From assembly GCA_009617715.1 (NCBI GenBank), contig VTFK01000097.1, positions 124,001 through 188,000 of the forward strand: DNA of 64,000 nucleotides, in the 5' to 3' direction. The notes below the pieces were generated by a model, which was given only the letters and a program-made list of their open reading frames with translations, did not search any database and had not been told where the DNA came from. Positions 46,286 through 59,258 of this stretch are shown here, piece after piece. The position numbers were made by a program, and so were the translations under genes. The DNA comes from Plectrocnemia conspersa (Eukaryota; Arthropoda; Insecta; Trichoptera; Polycentropodidae). How positions within the stretch are numbered: position 1 is the stretch's first letter; each line of letters opens with the position of its first letter.

Positions 46286-46516
46286 CAATGTACTCTCGAT
46301 TTTCCAGATGCGGATTATCCGCGCTTGAAATAAACTCAATTTTAAATAGCAAATATTTTTTTAAAGATAATTTCAATTTTCTTAAATTAATTTGACATTT
46401 TAAAATAATCTAAAGAGCGTATTTATTTTACAATCACGTGTTGCGAAAATGCATCTGGAACTAAAATTAAACTTTTGGTAATTGGATAAGCAAAAAACCT
46501 AGATCAGAGTATACTG
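46286..46516. mobile_element. pogo/Tigger-type MITE, 231 bp
   Basis: The left end CAATGTACTCTCGAT and the right end (reversed CAGTATACTCTGAT) form imperfect inverted repeats. The element is flanked by TA on both sides (46284-46285 and 46517-46518), as for the Tc1/mariner/pogo group. Internal GATTTTCC...GGATTATCCG words are typical of pogo-like ends. A related copy lies at 47925. Confidence 0.75.
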
Positions 46517-46518
46517 TA

Positions 46519-47924
46519 GTTGCTTAGCATAACTGACAATATATGCAAAAAGAGATTAAACCTGCCCGAGAAAAATATTGAAAAACTTTTATTTATATTC
46601 TGAAGACGTAGTTATATTCTGAAGTTCTATTTAATTAGTATGTTTAAAAATAATCAAAATATTGTCAATAGGAATTCTTGCCAACTCTTTCTCCGCCTAC
46701 ACACCGATAGTATGCAAGCAAAACATATAAATAAGTGTACTTTTACGAAATAAATAATATAGCTTTCACTAGAGCTGATGAATTAAGGGACATAGTCTAT
46801 TCTAGAAAAATGTTTAAGCTCTACGTAAAAATAATGTAGCAATACTTACAAGAACAAAAATACACATTTTCTAGTTTAAAAAACAATTATAATGTAAGAC
46901 GCAAAACTCAATTCAAAGAATATAATTTAAAATTACTTCCGAGTACTTTGTCAAACCGGCAAACAAGACCTAATAAGTTAAAAATTAACGATACAGTTTT
47001 AAATCAAAGTATAAATTTACATATAAATCTAATTATCTAAACATGAGATTATTCTAGATATTTTGAGCGATGTTTCAATTGATACTCACAAAAAAATTGT
47101 GACCCAACTCCGTGTGGTCTATAACAAAAAGGTAGCAAAAATTCGCAATTCTCATTGCAATAACAAGACAAAAAAATCAATTTCCATACTTAAAAAAAAT
47201 TATAAAATGACAAAATGATTTTTTGATGTTTTGTTAATGGATTCAACAAACATCGACGATGCCAAGCAGACTTTATGGTGAAAAATGAATGATACATTTC
47301 AAATCAGCGTGTAATTTTACCTTTGAGGCAATTTTATAAATCAGTGGGCAATTCTTGAGAAAAAAAATTACACTATTATTTCTCAAAATTCTCAATCATA
47401 TATGTATGTAATATATTGTAAAAATAATAAAAATTAAAATTAAAAAAATATATACTGCATAATAAAATGCATATATATTTTTGATGTAAATTTCCACTTA
47501 GTTGTAAATGTCTTGATAATTACCAGTCCGTTACGAATCACTTCAAATATACATACATATGTTGAAAAAAATATACTTTAGGTGTGGTTCCATTATTACA
47601 CATATGTATATATTTTGTGCTGTTATAACGTATTATCCATGATATAACGTTTTATGAACCAAATTTTTTTTAAATATGTGAATGAGCGAGAAATTCTAAT
47701 TCCAATAACCGGTGTCGACGCCACCGACAAAACGTACTAGTTAGAGTCTGCAGCACGCTCGCTTGTATTAGGATAACATGAGTTCTGTCCACAGCCGCAC
47801 CACGCCGCACGGTAGTTGAAAACTTACATTTAAATAAATTAAATTTATACTGTAACATAGTTCTTTTGAAGCAAGAAGTGCAAAAAAACTTTATAAATCA
47901 TCAGCTGATATTTTTTTATATCTA
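46519..47924. other. Non-coding AT-rich stretch
   Basis: No exon or complete transposon is recognised. Confidence 0.45.
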
Positions 47925-48152
47925 CAATGTACGCTCGATTATCCGGGAGCGGATTATCCGTATTTGAAATAAAATATTTATTTTAAGTTAATTTACTTTA
48001 AAATAATTCAATTTTTTGTAATCATTTTTATTTTTTTAAATTAATTTAAAATTTTTAATTTAGTATCCAAAGAGCATATTACAGTCCTGTGTTTGCAGAA
48101 ATGCACCTGGAACTCTTGGTGATTGGAAAAGCAAAAAAATCTAAATCATTTA
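47925..48152 (+). mobile_element. pogo/Tigger-type end, second copy
   Basis: CAATGTACGCTCGATTATCC and GGAGCGGATTATCCG match the left half of the MITE at 46286. The later words AATGCACCTGGAACT and TTGGTGATTGGAAAAGCAAA match its right half, but the terminal CAGTATACTC is missing. It runs directly into a transposase relic. Confidence 0.65.
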
Positions 48153-48156
48153 AGGG

Positions 48157-48410
48157 GACTAAAAAAAATTCTTTCTGTTGTTAATAATAACCAAAAAGAA
48201 GCATGGATGAATAGAAAGTTCTTCGAAAATTGGTTCAAATATGCGTTCCTGAAATGAGAGATTTTTTAAAAAGTAATTGGTTGCCACGGAAAGTAGTTTT
48301 GTTAATAAGTATCCTTCTCATCCGAATGAAAGTATATTGAAAACGAACGACAGCTTATTTCAAATTTTTACTTACCTTATTCCTACAGATATCTTTTTAA
48401 AATATTTAGA
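48157..48410 (+). pseudogene. pogo/Tigger DDE transposase fragment
   Basis: One frame reads NNNQKEAWMNRKFFENWFKY, matching the (K)AWMTxxLFxxWF block of jerky/Tigger DDE_1 transposases. A shifted frame continues VPEMRDFLKSNWLPRKVVLL, where the family has VPEVRxFLxxxxLPxKxLLLLDNAP. Another shift gives PSHPNESILKTND, the SHPNExxLxxxD segment. The DNA-binding domain and first catalytic Asp are missing, and at least two frameshifts are present. Confidence 0.75.
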
Positions 48411-51400
48411 CTTATTCGTTTAAACAAATTATTTAATTATTAAAGTGACATTTCCTTTGGTGAATTCACGGTCTCTAAAAATACAGATTTTTTATAAATA
48501 GAAGATATATTGTATGTACGTATTGCTGTATCACATTGAAAAATCATATTTTTATTAATCGCTTTTATTTCTTACTATCAAAATCGGCCACTTCATATTA
48601 TGAAACATAATATTTTACGGCCCACTCTGGCATTCAATCTTTCAAAGTTCAATATCAAACCGACTGCAAACGAAGCGTAAATATTGCCTTTGACCTCGAC
48701 ATTACTAACGGTCTGTAGCCAAAAACGAGCAAGAAATCTCATTGTACCATTCAATGAATCGAGTAGATTTCGTGTACACGACGGTGACTTTTTAACCCTG
48801 GTCATCCGCAGATTGGCATTGCACAAGCAACATTAGTCTCGCTTATGTCCGTTGTAAATCATTGAACTTTTTCGCGTCTCGCCTCAGACAGATTTAATAA
48901 ATAGTGCAACGTTTAAAGATATGTAATGCATAATGCGCACGAAAGCCAAGACATTGCTTTGCATACTAATAAATAATGTAAGTATTGTTCTCTCTCTGTA
49001 GGATTACGACCCCGCCACAATTAGTAAACATTCGCTTTCGAACAATCGTCGGGTTGTAGCGGCAAGTTTTTAAAATTGCATCACACGTGAACTCGTCTGA
49101 CCTTCAGAGTGCCTTTGAGTGTCTGAAATTATTGTGAAATGTTTTGACTCTAAATTGAGTTCATTGGCGGCACTCAAGAGGTTCTATTAAAAATATTTTA
49201 AGAAGCAGTTGAGAGCACTCAATCGCGCTGGTTTAAATTTTGATCGCTGAATGATTGATGCAATTTGGAAAGTGTTAAATATTGACGTAGGAGTAATCGA
49301 ACGATTGACTTGTTATTTAAAATTCAATTATAAGATTGATAAAACCCTTCAGGTAGTTGAGTATCATGGAATGATTTATTATATATGAATTGATAGTTTT
49401 AATATTTTAAACGTACAAAGTATTACATAGTAGATACTTTTTATAGAGAGTAAATGTATCTACCTTAAAATATTTCTGTTTGTATTATATTATATGTTTC
49501 ACTACAAAACGAATAAAATATGGAATATTTACCGATAGTATTTCTAATCGCAAAAACGTGAATTGAAGAACAGGAATAATTGCTTACTGATTTTTATTGA
49601 AAATAAGTTATAATATCCAAAATACTACGTTGTGTGTGCTTGTTTAGATTGACACAATCATATGTTGTTTTGCACTTATTATAAATCAAAATTGCTGAAA
49701 AAGGCATTAAACAAATAATATCTAATAGAAGTATCGATCATGGTTCACACATTTTAAAGCGAGAGTGTGTTTCTTTTCGCTGCAATTTTTCAAATTACCA
49801 TATTAATAAATAAGTCACAAAGACAGGAATTGACTTATGGCGTAATTTTACGAGTGACATAATACAGGAAAATAAGTAAATAACTAAACATTAAAGTACA
49901 GTATACAATATAACAATAAGTGGGCGAAAATGGGTGCGAAAACTAGATAAAAAGGTATTAAAATATAAAAGCTTTCAGATTTTATTATGTGTATAATAAA
50001 AGAGCATCAATGTATTCCTGCAGTTAAAACAACTCTTCTCTCTTTGGTTAGTTAGTTGAACTAATTTATAGCACTACCGTCCAGTTACTATTTACACATT
50101 CAAGCTTCCTCGATCCCATCCGACGACTTCCAACATCTATGGGAAACAACAAAAGAGCAACTTCCAAACCTTTTGACCCCAAACTAAATGGGATACGTAT
50201 ACCACCATCTCTGAACGCAAACACTAATGAACTCCCTAAGAGGTCGCAGTCGGTATCTTTATCATCGCAAATGTGGCTCTTCAGACTATTAAATAAATAA
50301 TAGCAGGTAGAACAATTCACCCACGCGCCGCAATTTAACTCATCGACAGCAGCTGGCCGAAACAAAATTCCCATGGGATTCAATTAGGCAGATGTGAAGA
50401 TTTCACACAGTTTTGACGTTTCACATCATCGGTCCTATCAATCATAGCATCGCCGATAATAATTCATCCCGTTGTTCCAAAGACAAGATAAGCAAATGGA
50501 CTCGTGTTGTGTCTTCGCGTCCAGCCGGCGATGCTTTCGAGGAATCGTGAGAGGCTCGATCTCATCACGTGCGATGTTAACAATAAATTACATCAATTAC
50601 AATGGCACAGGCGTACCGGTGTAAAGGTCCCCGTGTAATTATTTATGTAATTATTTTGAAACGGAGCCTGCCTGTGCCATGGATGTGCAGCGCGAGGTAA
50701 TTTAATTCGAGCGAGCATCGATCTTGCACCTATTGCCATAATGAGCGAGTTGCCTTTAGATAGGACCTTATAATTATGAAGATAGTGTAATTTAATTTAT
50801 AAATAAGAAAAATAATTAATTACTTCAATGGAAAATTCATGGACAGTTTTAGTGCAGCAAAACAGGGCTAATGCTGCATTATTTTTTTTAAATTAGAAAA
50901 TTCGCTGCACACCCCTATATAGCTTAAATGGACATATTTGAAAGTATTTTTATATAAAATATATTTGGAGAGTATAGATACAAATTCTAGAAAATAATTC
51001 ATTCTCTAGCATTTTATTTTATAATTGACTCATTCTATGTTACCTTTAAAAGAACACGCCTTTTTTTAAAGATAGTCCGCATATCTCCAATTTTTCGCAC
51101 CCAACATGAGCAAATATTCCAAAATTTTCGGGAACTGTTTTATATATAACAGTACAGAATATTGTTAATCGATCGTTGAACGCTTAATGAAATATTTTGA
51201 ATGTATTCATCGGTTAATATGGAGACTTTTCACTATTTTATTTATTATTATGCTTTACATTTACTATATGTATTTGTTTAAAACGTCATTGGCAATAAGT
51301 TAGCGATGAATTTCAGCAGCGGTCTCTTGGCCCAAATATTACTATATGAATACATTTTAGGTATTGGAATATTAGGAATTAACACAGCCATTTTAAATAC

Positions 51401-54035
51401 ACAATGTTGCAACTGAAGCCTAATAAGCTCTCCAGACACTAGCAGAAATAGCAGCGATTACAACCACTTGGTTTGTATCTTTATTTTTCTAATATTATTC
51501 ATATTATAGATCCAACCCTGCTCTTACGTGTGATATTTATTGTGTTATACTCGCTACACGATACAATAAAATATCAGAATTAACAATCGCTCCAAGCCGC
51601 TGAATCAAATATATGTATATAAAATAAACGCTTGCTATGTTTACAACTTCATATGCTAACAAGTGTACGAGCGCGCAATTAACCCCCCAATGGGTTCGGC
51701 TTACGATGGACAAAAAATGAAGATGAGTACTCGTTTTTTTTTCTTCCTATCTACATATCTCGCGTCGATTTGATTTCTCAGAAAGATTTAAAGATTTCCT
51801 CTCTAGGCGGTGCCATGCACACAATAGACAAATTGTTCTGTTTAAGGTAAGTAATAATTGGTCTGTCAACAGTGTGATGTTTGCATGGCTCTGTAGCCAC
51901 AATAAATTCTTTGGAACCTTCGCCTCACCTAAGCATGTATCCAGTACTGCTTGCTGAAGTCAGAACCTAGGATGCCATTAACGGCCCGCGGCCACGGTCA
52001 GCGACGTGAAAACTATGATTTAAAACATTTACACGGTATTGTTTTATTTGCTCTTTGTAACTCGAAAGCCGTAAACCGATCGTAAAATTGTTATGGTCCA
52101 TCTTTCACAAAAAAAAATAATCTTGCTGCACCTATTATTATTTGCTTAAAATTATTTACAGCACCTACAAAATATTAAAATTGTTAGATTATACTAGTAT
52201 TGAATGCAATAATAATTAATACATTTTATATTTTTTTCTGTTTAATGTATAATTAATTTTCGATTACAATGAATTCAATGTACAATTTATATGTATAAGT
52301 TTTGTGTTTTGTGCTTTAAAGAGCTGAACAAAAATTTGTTTGTTCAAATAGACGTGATTGTATTTTCTTATACAAGTATGCACTAACTTTAGGTCGCGGC
52401 TTCGCCAGCGTTTTGTTTCCAGTTATATCGTATCTTTCAATACTTACGCATATATGATGTTTTCTTATCTGATGATCTGCCAGCAAATATAAATATTTTC
52501 AATGATTTACCCGTAACACATGAGAAAAGTATGACGCTGTTTAAAGCGAAAATGAAAATCGCTAGGAATCAATTGGATTTTAAGTTTAATCGCATGTCTT
52601 CAGAACAAAGCATACATTACATAGTTTTGATGTATTCAAATTTATCAGCATCACAATGCTACAAATCTGGATAATTTATGTTGTGCTGTGGTAACCTTAG
52701 CTAAATAACTAATATTTTATTCGTCGTCAATTTGATAAAATGAACGCACCGCAACTCTATAAATAAAATATTGATCTCATCAATTTTTACTTTGACTGAC
52801 GCAAGTATTGCTTTTTATGTACATATATATTTGTAGCTTGCACTTAGATAATTATTTAAATAACATTCCGAAATCAAATAATTGCTTAGATATACTAAAT
52901 TTAAGCTATATTTCTATAATTTAAATAATGATCTAACTATATTATATGTATTATTTTTCAAAAACTATTGCCTTGAACTATAAATTCGCACGAGCGTTTC
53001 TCAAAAAATCTTATCCTTAGTATTTCAATCGCGAGTTTTTTTGAGTTCTGAGATATAATAATACACTTTGAGAAGTATATTATAGATGTAAATTAATATG
53101 TGTGCACTTAAAAAAATATTTTTTTCTATTTCCCTATAAAATATTATTTAATTATGTACTTTTATAACCTTTGATCTTGTTTTTCAAGCCATTCGTTATA
53201 TTAGGTACTTAATATAGGTATTTAGATTAAGTAAGGAGTTACTAAAAATATATCGTTTTATAAAACATGTATAAAATTGAAATATTATTAGTTATTTTAT
53301 TTATTATAATTATTTACATTACAGTAATATAGTAATAAAATTTAAATAATCTTATATATAATTGTTCTAAGCCGCTTCCGGACGCGCATAACTTAAAATG
53401 AAACATTCTCCGTTCAATTCTCTACTCTGAAAATCGTATCGCTTTGTATGAACGGTGTATAATAAGACACAGAAACAAAGGAAATATATTTAATTTTAAT
53501 AATAAATAATAATAAAAATAAAAATTGAATTTGCATCATTGCTTTTACTATTTTCTTACCTTCATAATATTTATTTTAAAGTTGCGTTGATATAAAAATA
53601 TTGAGAAAAAGTATATATAAATATTTAAAATATGATACTTGATAGTGTTTATACAATCAACGCTTTAATTCAAGAAATATATTCATATGAATATTATAAC
53701 AGTACAGAATTTAGATTCTTGAGTCACACTATGTTTGTAGCAATTTTTAAACAGTGTATATTTAAAAGATTATTGAAAAAAATGTCCCCTAACAATTTGT
53801 AAAAAATCCATTATAAAAAAAACATTAACATTTAGCAAAAATATGTATTGTTAATACATGCGGTGAATAATTATGGCCGAGAAATATTGTTGACAGTTTT
53901 TTTGGGAAAACAATTGCAGGCAAATAAAATTCCGGAAACCTCTAATAAAACTAGTTAAAGTATGTTTTTCATAGATTTCGAATCATGCAATCTTAGTATA
54001 TCATATATTAGTATATTTTAAAGTATGGTGTAAAG
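48411..54035. other. Gene desert with candidate regulatory tracts
   Basis: No confident gene. A 105-residue minus-strand ORF (50066-50383) and a plus-strand open stretch (52402-52674, no early ATG) have ordinary amino-acid composition but no family I recognise. A possible 65-nt spliced exon is noted at 51782-51846. Confidence 0.4.
50400..50770. promoter_or_regulatory. Complex non-coding tract, candidate conserved element
   Basis: The block is markedly richer in G/C than its neighbours. It has homeodomain-type words (GTAATTATTTATGTAATTATT, GTAATTTAATTCGAG), a CACGTG-like CATCACGTGCGATG and no open frame. The repeated GGCACAGGC / GCCTGTGCC pair near 50604 and 50670 gives a partial inverted repeat. 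Function is inferred from composition only. Confidence 0.25.
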
Positions 54036-54130
54036 CAGGGATGACCAACAAAATGATCTTGCAGGCCACTTTGGAAATGCATCATAACTCCGCGGGTCAC
54101 ATATAAAATTATATATCCCCATATTAGATT
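54036..54130 (+). mobile_element. hAT-type terminal relic
   Basis: It starts CAGGGATGACCAACAAAATG and contains GCAGGCCACTTTGG and GCGGGTCACAT. This is the form of hAT ends (CAGGGRTGRCCAA...GCGGGCCACAT). No partner end or duplication was found. Confidence 0.45.
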
Positions 54131-54654
54131 TAGATACACTATAGACATTTTTTGAAGTGAAAAATTGAAACATAATGAGTTATTATTATTGTGTTTACTA
54201 TTAATCTTACGTGTAAACATAGATAATATAATAATAATGATACAAAACGTACATTGTAAAGAGATATATGTCTGTCATATATTCGCAATAATATTATTTT
54301 AAAATCAAAGTTAATTTTTTCTTATAATTGACGTCCGGAATCTAGAGTGAACCCACTTCGGAGACGTCTGCAGCCTATGGACGCACCCACGGACAACACG
54401 TCTCAATTGTTGTCTTATTCAAATAAACCACGGACACTAAAACCCAGTCACCAAAAATCACAACGATAGAAAATATTGCTGCAATATTAGTGAATTCGTT
54501 CTATTTATTATTTCGAGTTATTAACATGAGCAATATAAATTGTACGAACATTATTATTCGAATAACCACAATTCTAGTATCAATACCATTGATTGCGGTA
54601 TACGTTTACTACTTTAAGACAACATAGTCTCCAGCTGAGATTTCCGTGATTTTC

Positions 54655-55985
54655 ACTCACCTATAAAACGCGAATTAGCTCAGATCGAATGCCAAGGTGC
54701 GAAGGGCTAGCGGCAAAGGTTATACGAGGTCAGTTTCTGAGTCGCCAGTCTACCCGCGCATATCGCAACCGAGCTCATATTTTATTGGAGCATAATATCG
54801 TGTTAAGGGCTACGAAACGTCGTAGCGCTATTTTACGCATGATAAAATATATACCATGGGAGCGTAATGCACATTGTTTACGATCGGCCGAAGCAAAAGC
54901 TGTCTTTGACGCGTTCTGCCGTTCTTCCATTCGGACTATGTATTGCATTGGCAGAGGTGCATTGTTTCCTGCACGAAAAGGCCGCGAGCGTGTCATGCTT
55001 GAAACGCGTTGTTGTCACGTCACGTGAAATCATGGGATATTATGAGGCGTGAAAGTAGTAGGGAAAACACTCATTCTTACAGGAATTGTCTAAAATGGGA
55101 TTATTAAAAAAACCACTTCACAAAACCATACTTCATGTCAAAAATGTCGACTTCGTATTAATATTCATTAACATGTGCTACGCTCTACAAGAGGCCTGCG
55201 TCACTCTAATACTTAAAAAGTATAATGCTTTTGTTACGAAAATAATACATCTCAATAAAAACAAATATTCATTGAAAATGATTTAGGAAAATTTGACAAC
55301 TCAATTGAAAGGATAGCAACACTGCAAAATGTCTATAAAATGTGGAAGAACTGATGAAATTTTGGCATTTAAAAAGAACCAGATATCTAAATTATTTCTA
55401 TGAAAATGAATAATAATTATGGGGTTAGCCAATTTACGTTCAAAGATCATCGATATTAAATTAGATTATCTTCGTTAACCCAATTTTTCAAATGATAGAT
55501 TAGCGTGTAACAAATTTTCAACATTCGTGTCTCGTAACATTTTGTTCCATTTACTTACTGAGCGCGCTTTATTTCGCACGTTCGTACGATATTACGTGTT
55601 GTGACGTATTATACGATGTGATATGATGTTCAATCGCGCGCCAGCCGGAAAATAACTGAACACCTCCTCGCTTTCCTGGCGTCCTGGCGCGGGCAACGCG
55701 CAGTGCCGACCATAACGTCACATGCGACGGCCGTTCACGATCCGACCCGGCGAGAAAATTGTTGGACATCCGATTCGGAACCATCTCCTCGTCCGATTCG
55801 TCCGATTCGGCTATTAGGATATTAGAATTACGAAATCATAGTTTTGCCCCAGTCGGGCGGCGTAGCGCGGCGCGGCTGTTTGCTCGCGATGGGTTTTTAT
55901 CCGTTCGCGAATGAATCGAATACGACACCGCTTCAGACTTATGCTGTCCGTGCGCTGCAGTTCTTCTTTTCAGCGGTCCATGAAT
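54655..55985. promoter_or_regulatory. GC/CpG-richer interval, possible promoter region
   Basis: Two CpG-rich blocks (54680-55060 and 55560-55980) flank an AT-rich gap. CTATAAAACGCG near 54661 resembles a TATA box upstream of the first block. CGTCCGATTCGTCCGATTCG near 55790 is a short tandem repeat. The 112-residue plus-strand ORF at 54689-55027 is Arg/Ala/Cys-rich, open on both strands and unlike any family I know. These could be 5' exons or promoters of unseen transcripts. Confidence 0.25.
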
Positions 55986-56745
55986 ACAAACCGTCGAATT
56001 ATTTATTTATTTTATTATTAAATTATTATAATAAATATTTTTACTATAAAATGACAAAAATATTTTTTATTTTAATAAGTAAATCTGATTATGTATTAAA
56101 AATAATATTATTAATTTTCAATGATTTAATAAATAAATTGCTATGGAACCTTGTTAACATTTTACTTTATACATATGTCATTTTAAACAATTTTAACCCA
56201 GCTTTTCGGTGAAACATTTTCATTTTACAAAAACTAAGAAATATATATTTAAACATTTGAGAAACAAACGCGTCTATTGTCCAAATGTGTAATGTACATG
56301 AAACACTTTTGAAGTAATGAAAGAGGATATTCTTTAATGAATACAGAAAAATATTTTTCACACATAAAAATATTTAAAAAACATGCGCTACTCGGTGTAT
56401 AGAAAGACATGACACTTTTTAATTGCAAAATATTGGAGCCTAGGATAGTGTATTTTCTACCAAATCTTCCAGTGAATAATAGTCCAATAAGAAGTGATTT
56501 TTTGAATTGTTTTGTTTGATGAATAGTTTATATAACTATGTATGTATAATAGAAACCGAAAAATTTATGTGGTGCGCTTCTATTTTAAGTGTGCGCCATA
56601 CGTGTTTTTTTATTTTATTTTATTAATATTTGATGCTATAATTTACAATGACGTGTAAATTTTTAATAATATACCTGTTAAAAAGTGTGTATATGAATAC
56701 ATACATATATATGTCCGACTTAATGTATTTTATATGTACATATGT
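55986..56745. other. AT-rich non-coding stretch
   Basis: Nothing recognisable. Confidence 0.45.
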
Positions 56746-56749
56746 GAAA

Positions 56750-57280
56750 TGTTAAATAAAACTTGTTTGTATAACGGCCATCATGACGCATTGGGGAAAC
56801 CTTATCTCACACAAACGGTGTATCACTGCAATTTAAAAAAAAGCAGTAAGAAAAACATTGATATTCGATCGAACTTTACATGCTTTTTTCTCCTATTGAG
56901 ATTTTGTTTCGATGTTATAACCATACACCAATTATTTGCCAGTTCTTACGACACATTAAAGCAATTATTTTTTTATATTTTTAAAGCAGGTCATCAGTGA
57001 CTCTATTCAACAATTGCGCAGTATTCTATTTTTGGGACAAATTTGACTGCTACTCGTTTCATGCACAAAATGTCAGTCAAAATTGGTTTGCACAAACCGC
57101 CCGAGACACCGATTTCTTTAACAATCACCTAAATTGTAATTTGGTGGTTTCTAAGCACGACATCCATAACTTTTTCACTTTTTATCGATGGTTGCTATGC
57201 CCTGATGGAAACGTTGCAAGCATTCTTCAAAATTCGTACCACTTCACAGCACATTATTCCGTATTCAAAGCTTAATGAAA
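56750..57280 (-). pseudogene. mariner-family transposase relic (N-terminal and central part)
   Basis: On the minus strand the fragments KVMDVVLRNHQITI, VIVKEIGVSGGLCKPILTDI then LCMKRVAVKFVPK, and further down WCMVITSKQN and KKHVKFDRISMFFLLLFF appear in order. They match a common insect mariner-type transposase (ENRRITIREVADDVGIS...IFTDVLGMKRVAAKFVPK...). Frame changes and several stops occur throughout. The plus-strand ORFs across it (56734-57275) are shadows. Confidence 0.72.
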
Positions 57281-57604
57281 ATACTTTGTTACGTTTTTTT
57301 TTCTTCAAAATATTTAATTATCTATCATGACAAAATGCGTTGTTAATATTTAGCTGTCAAACACAAATTATTACAATATAACATCAGCAATAACAGCACC
57401 AAATTTAGTAACATTTTTTTCTGACTGCAAAAGTTACATCTCACATCCAAGTTAATTTTACCCCTTCCCTCGTAATCGTAAATTTTTAGAGGGGGGGGGG
57501 GGTACTGTGAGGACCATCAAATAAATTATTACACGCAAATTATCGAAATTAAAATGACCGCTAATATCGGGTGCCGCATTAACTACATATAGACACAAGC
57601 GTAA

Positions 57605-57780
57605 TGCTTCCTCCACACTCTCTGGAAGTAGGCCATGGTTGGGCAAGGACGGAAAATATAATGTGTTAATTCGGGGCTACTTCGGTCGAGCTCGGGTCTG
57701 CCCGCTCTAATGTCTCGGCGACCTCGACCATATTCGGTAGACCTTTGGTTCGGTAACTTCCAGAGAGTGTAGAAGAAGCA
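57605..57780. mobile_element. PIF/Harbinger-like MITE, 176 bp
   Basis: The left end TGCTTCCTCCACACTCTCTG continues GAAGT. The right end, reversed, reads TGCTTCTTCTACACTCTCTG then GAAGT, giving 25-bp inverted repeats with two mismatches. TAA flanks both ends (57602-57604 and 57781-57783), as in PIF/Harbinger insertions. The interior is GC-rich and non-coding. Superfamily assignment rests on duplication length and sequence only. Confidence 0.75.
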
Positions 57781-57783
57781 TAA

Positions 57784-59258
57784 TAAGCGCGGAAACGTGC
57801 AAACATTTTTTGACAAAGAATTGGAATCCAAAACATTAATTTTAAGAATTATAGTCACTAGTAATAAAATTACCATATTGTAAACTCGCTTCAAATATAT
57901 ACCTATTTATAAATTTTACTGTACATAAACTCATTATTTGCCAAATCAAAGATCTTCTGTATTACATTAAAATTTATCTATAGAATTTTAAATAATGCAA
58001 ATTGCATTGCGTTTATAGGTATTTAATTATTAGGAAACTACATTTTTTCTTTAAGTTTTTTAAAAAGTTATTCTAAAATTCTTAATTAAAAATTATTGCT
58101 TATTTTATAACAGCAACGTGTGCGTAACAAACTTCAATTATCATTGGCAGTTTCAAATAAATAGTTTTTTGTTTTTAATTACATATTTCAATGAACTAAA
58201 ATTTAATTTTGCATTGTTTCATGCAAATGCTACATCTTAAAAGCTCTGCAATCACACAATCGCCCGTAACGGAACATATTATTGAATTAATACCTGGCTG
58301 CAATCATTACTGTCTGCCGTAACATGCAATTTGAGTTGATGAATATGTAGCTTTGCAGGAACCGTCATTTTCAAAACGGGCCTCAGAAGTGGCTGGCTAT
58401 AGATATAATAGAAGTTCTTTCTCGGAACCCGAGGTCCGTTTAGTTTAGAAGGTGTGTGTCAGAACATTCCTCGCTTCTATTGCGTGGCCCTTGACCTTTG
58501 TCCGCGTGCATTGTGTGAGCGGATAGAAGAACTACACCACCGCGGTGATGTTGGGAGAGTGCATTATTACTGTAATCCCTCATTCCTGTAAAAGGATGAA
58601 GTGCATCGCCTTGCCGGCTAACTGCTGCATTATTAAGTGGAAACGGACCGTCCGAGTTCAAACACGAGGGCTACAAGTACCGACCCCGGTGTGTTGAGGA
58701 ATGATGTATGGAAATGAAACTGGCGAGACGAACGACCATCTGGACTCAGGAGAAACGCGAACTGCTCCGTATGATTGAGCGTAAATGCCGATTTGAAGCA
58801 TGCCATTTCCGTAACGTCGGATGAAGACCGTTTAATAGGTGTTTCGCCCAAAAATTACTATTGTACAACATGAATAGGTAAAATATTCATATCCAAAGGT
58901 TAGGGATTACATTTTGCAATAAAAATACCCATGTGTTTTTTTTACTTATTTTTACATACAAACTTGTATAGTCTCAGACAGAAATGTAAGATGTATTATT
59001 AGAAAAAATCATTCATAGGTATATTAACATAATCATTACTACACACGACCACACAACAATTATTAAATTTTGGGATTCATAGACCTCATATAATATATAA
59101 TTATTAAGTCTGTTTTAATCTGAACTGCCATTTTCTGTAAACAAAATGTCGAGACACAGATGGACCATAAAGATGAGCGGTTTCAAATAAATTGTTTTAA
59201 AAAACTATAAATCTTATAATTTTTTTTTTATTCATATTAAAGGAAACATTCAGGAAAA
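57784..59258. other. Non-coding stretch
   Basis: AT-rich except 58380-58850, which is GC-richer and has minus-strand ORFs of 72-73 residues without recognisable similarity. No RNA gene or element is identified. Confidence 0.4.

Noticed and set aside
54689..55027. 112-residue plus-strand ORF
   Set aside because: Open on both strands in GC-rich DNA with no recognisable domain or splice context.
56734..57275. Two plus-strand ORFs overlapping by ATGA
   Set aside because: They lie antisense to a clear mariner-type transposase relic and are shadows.
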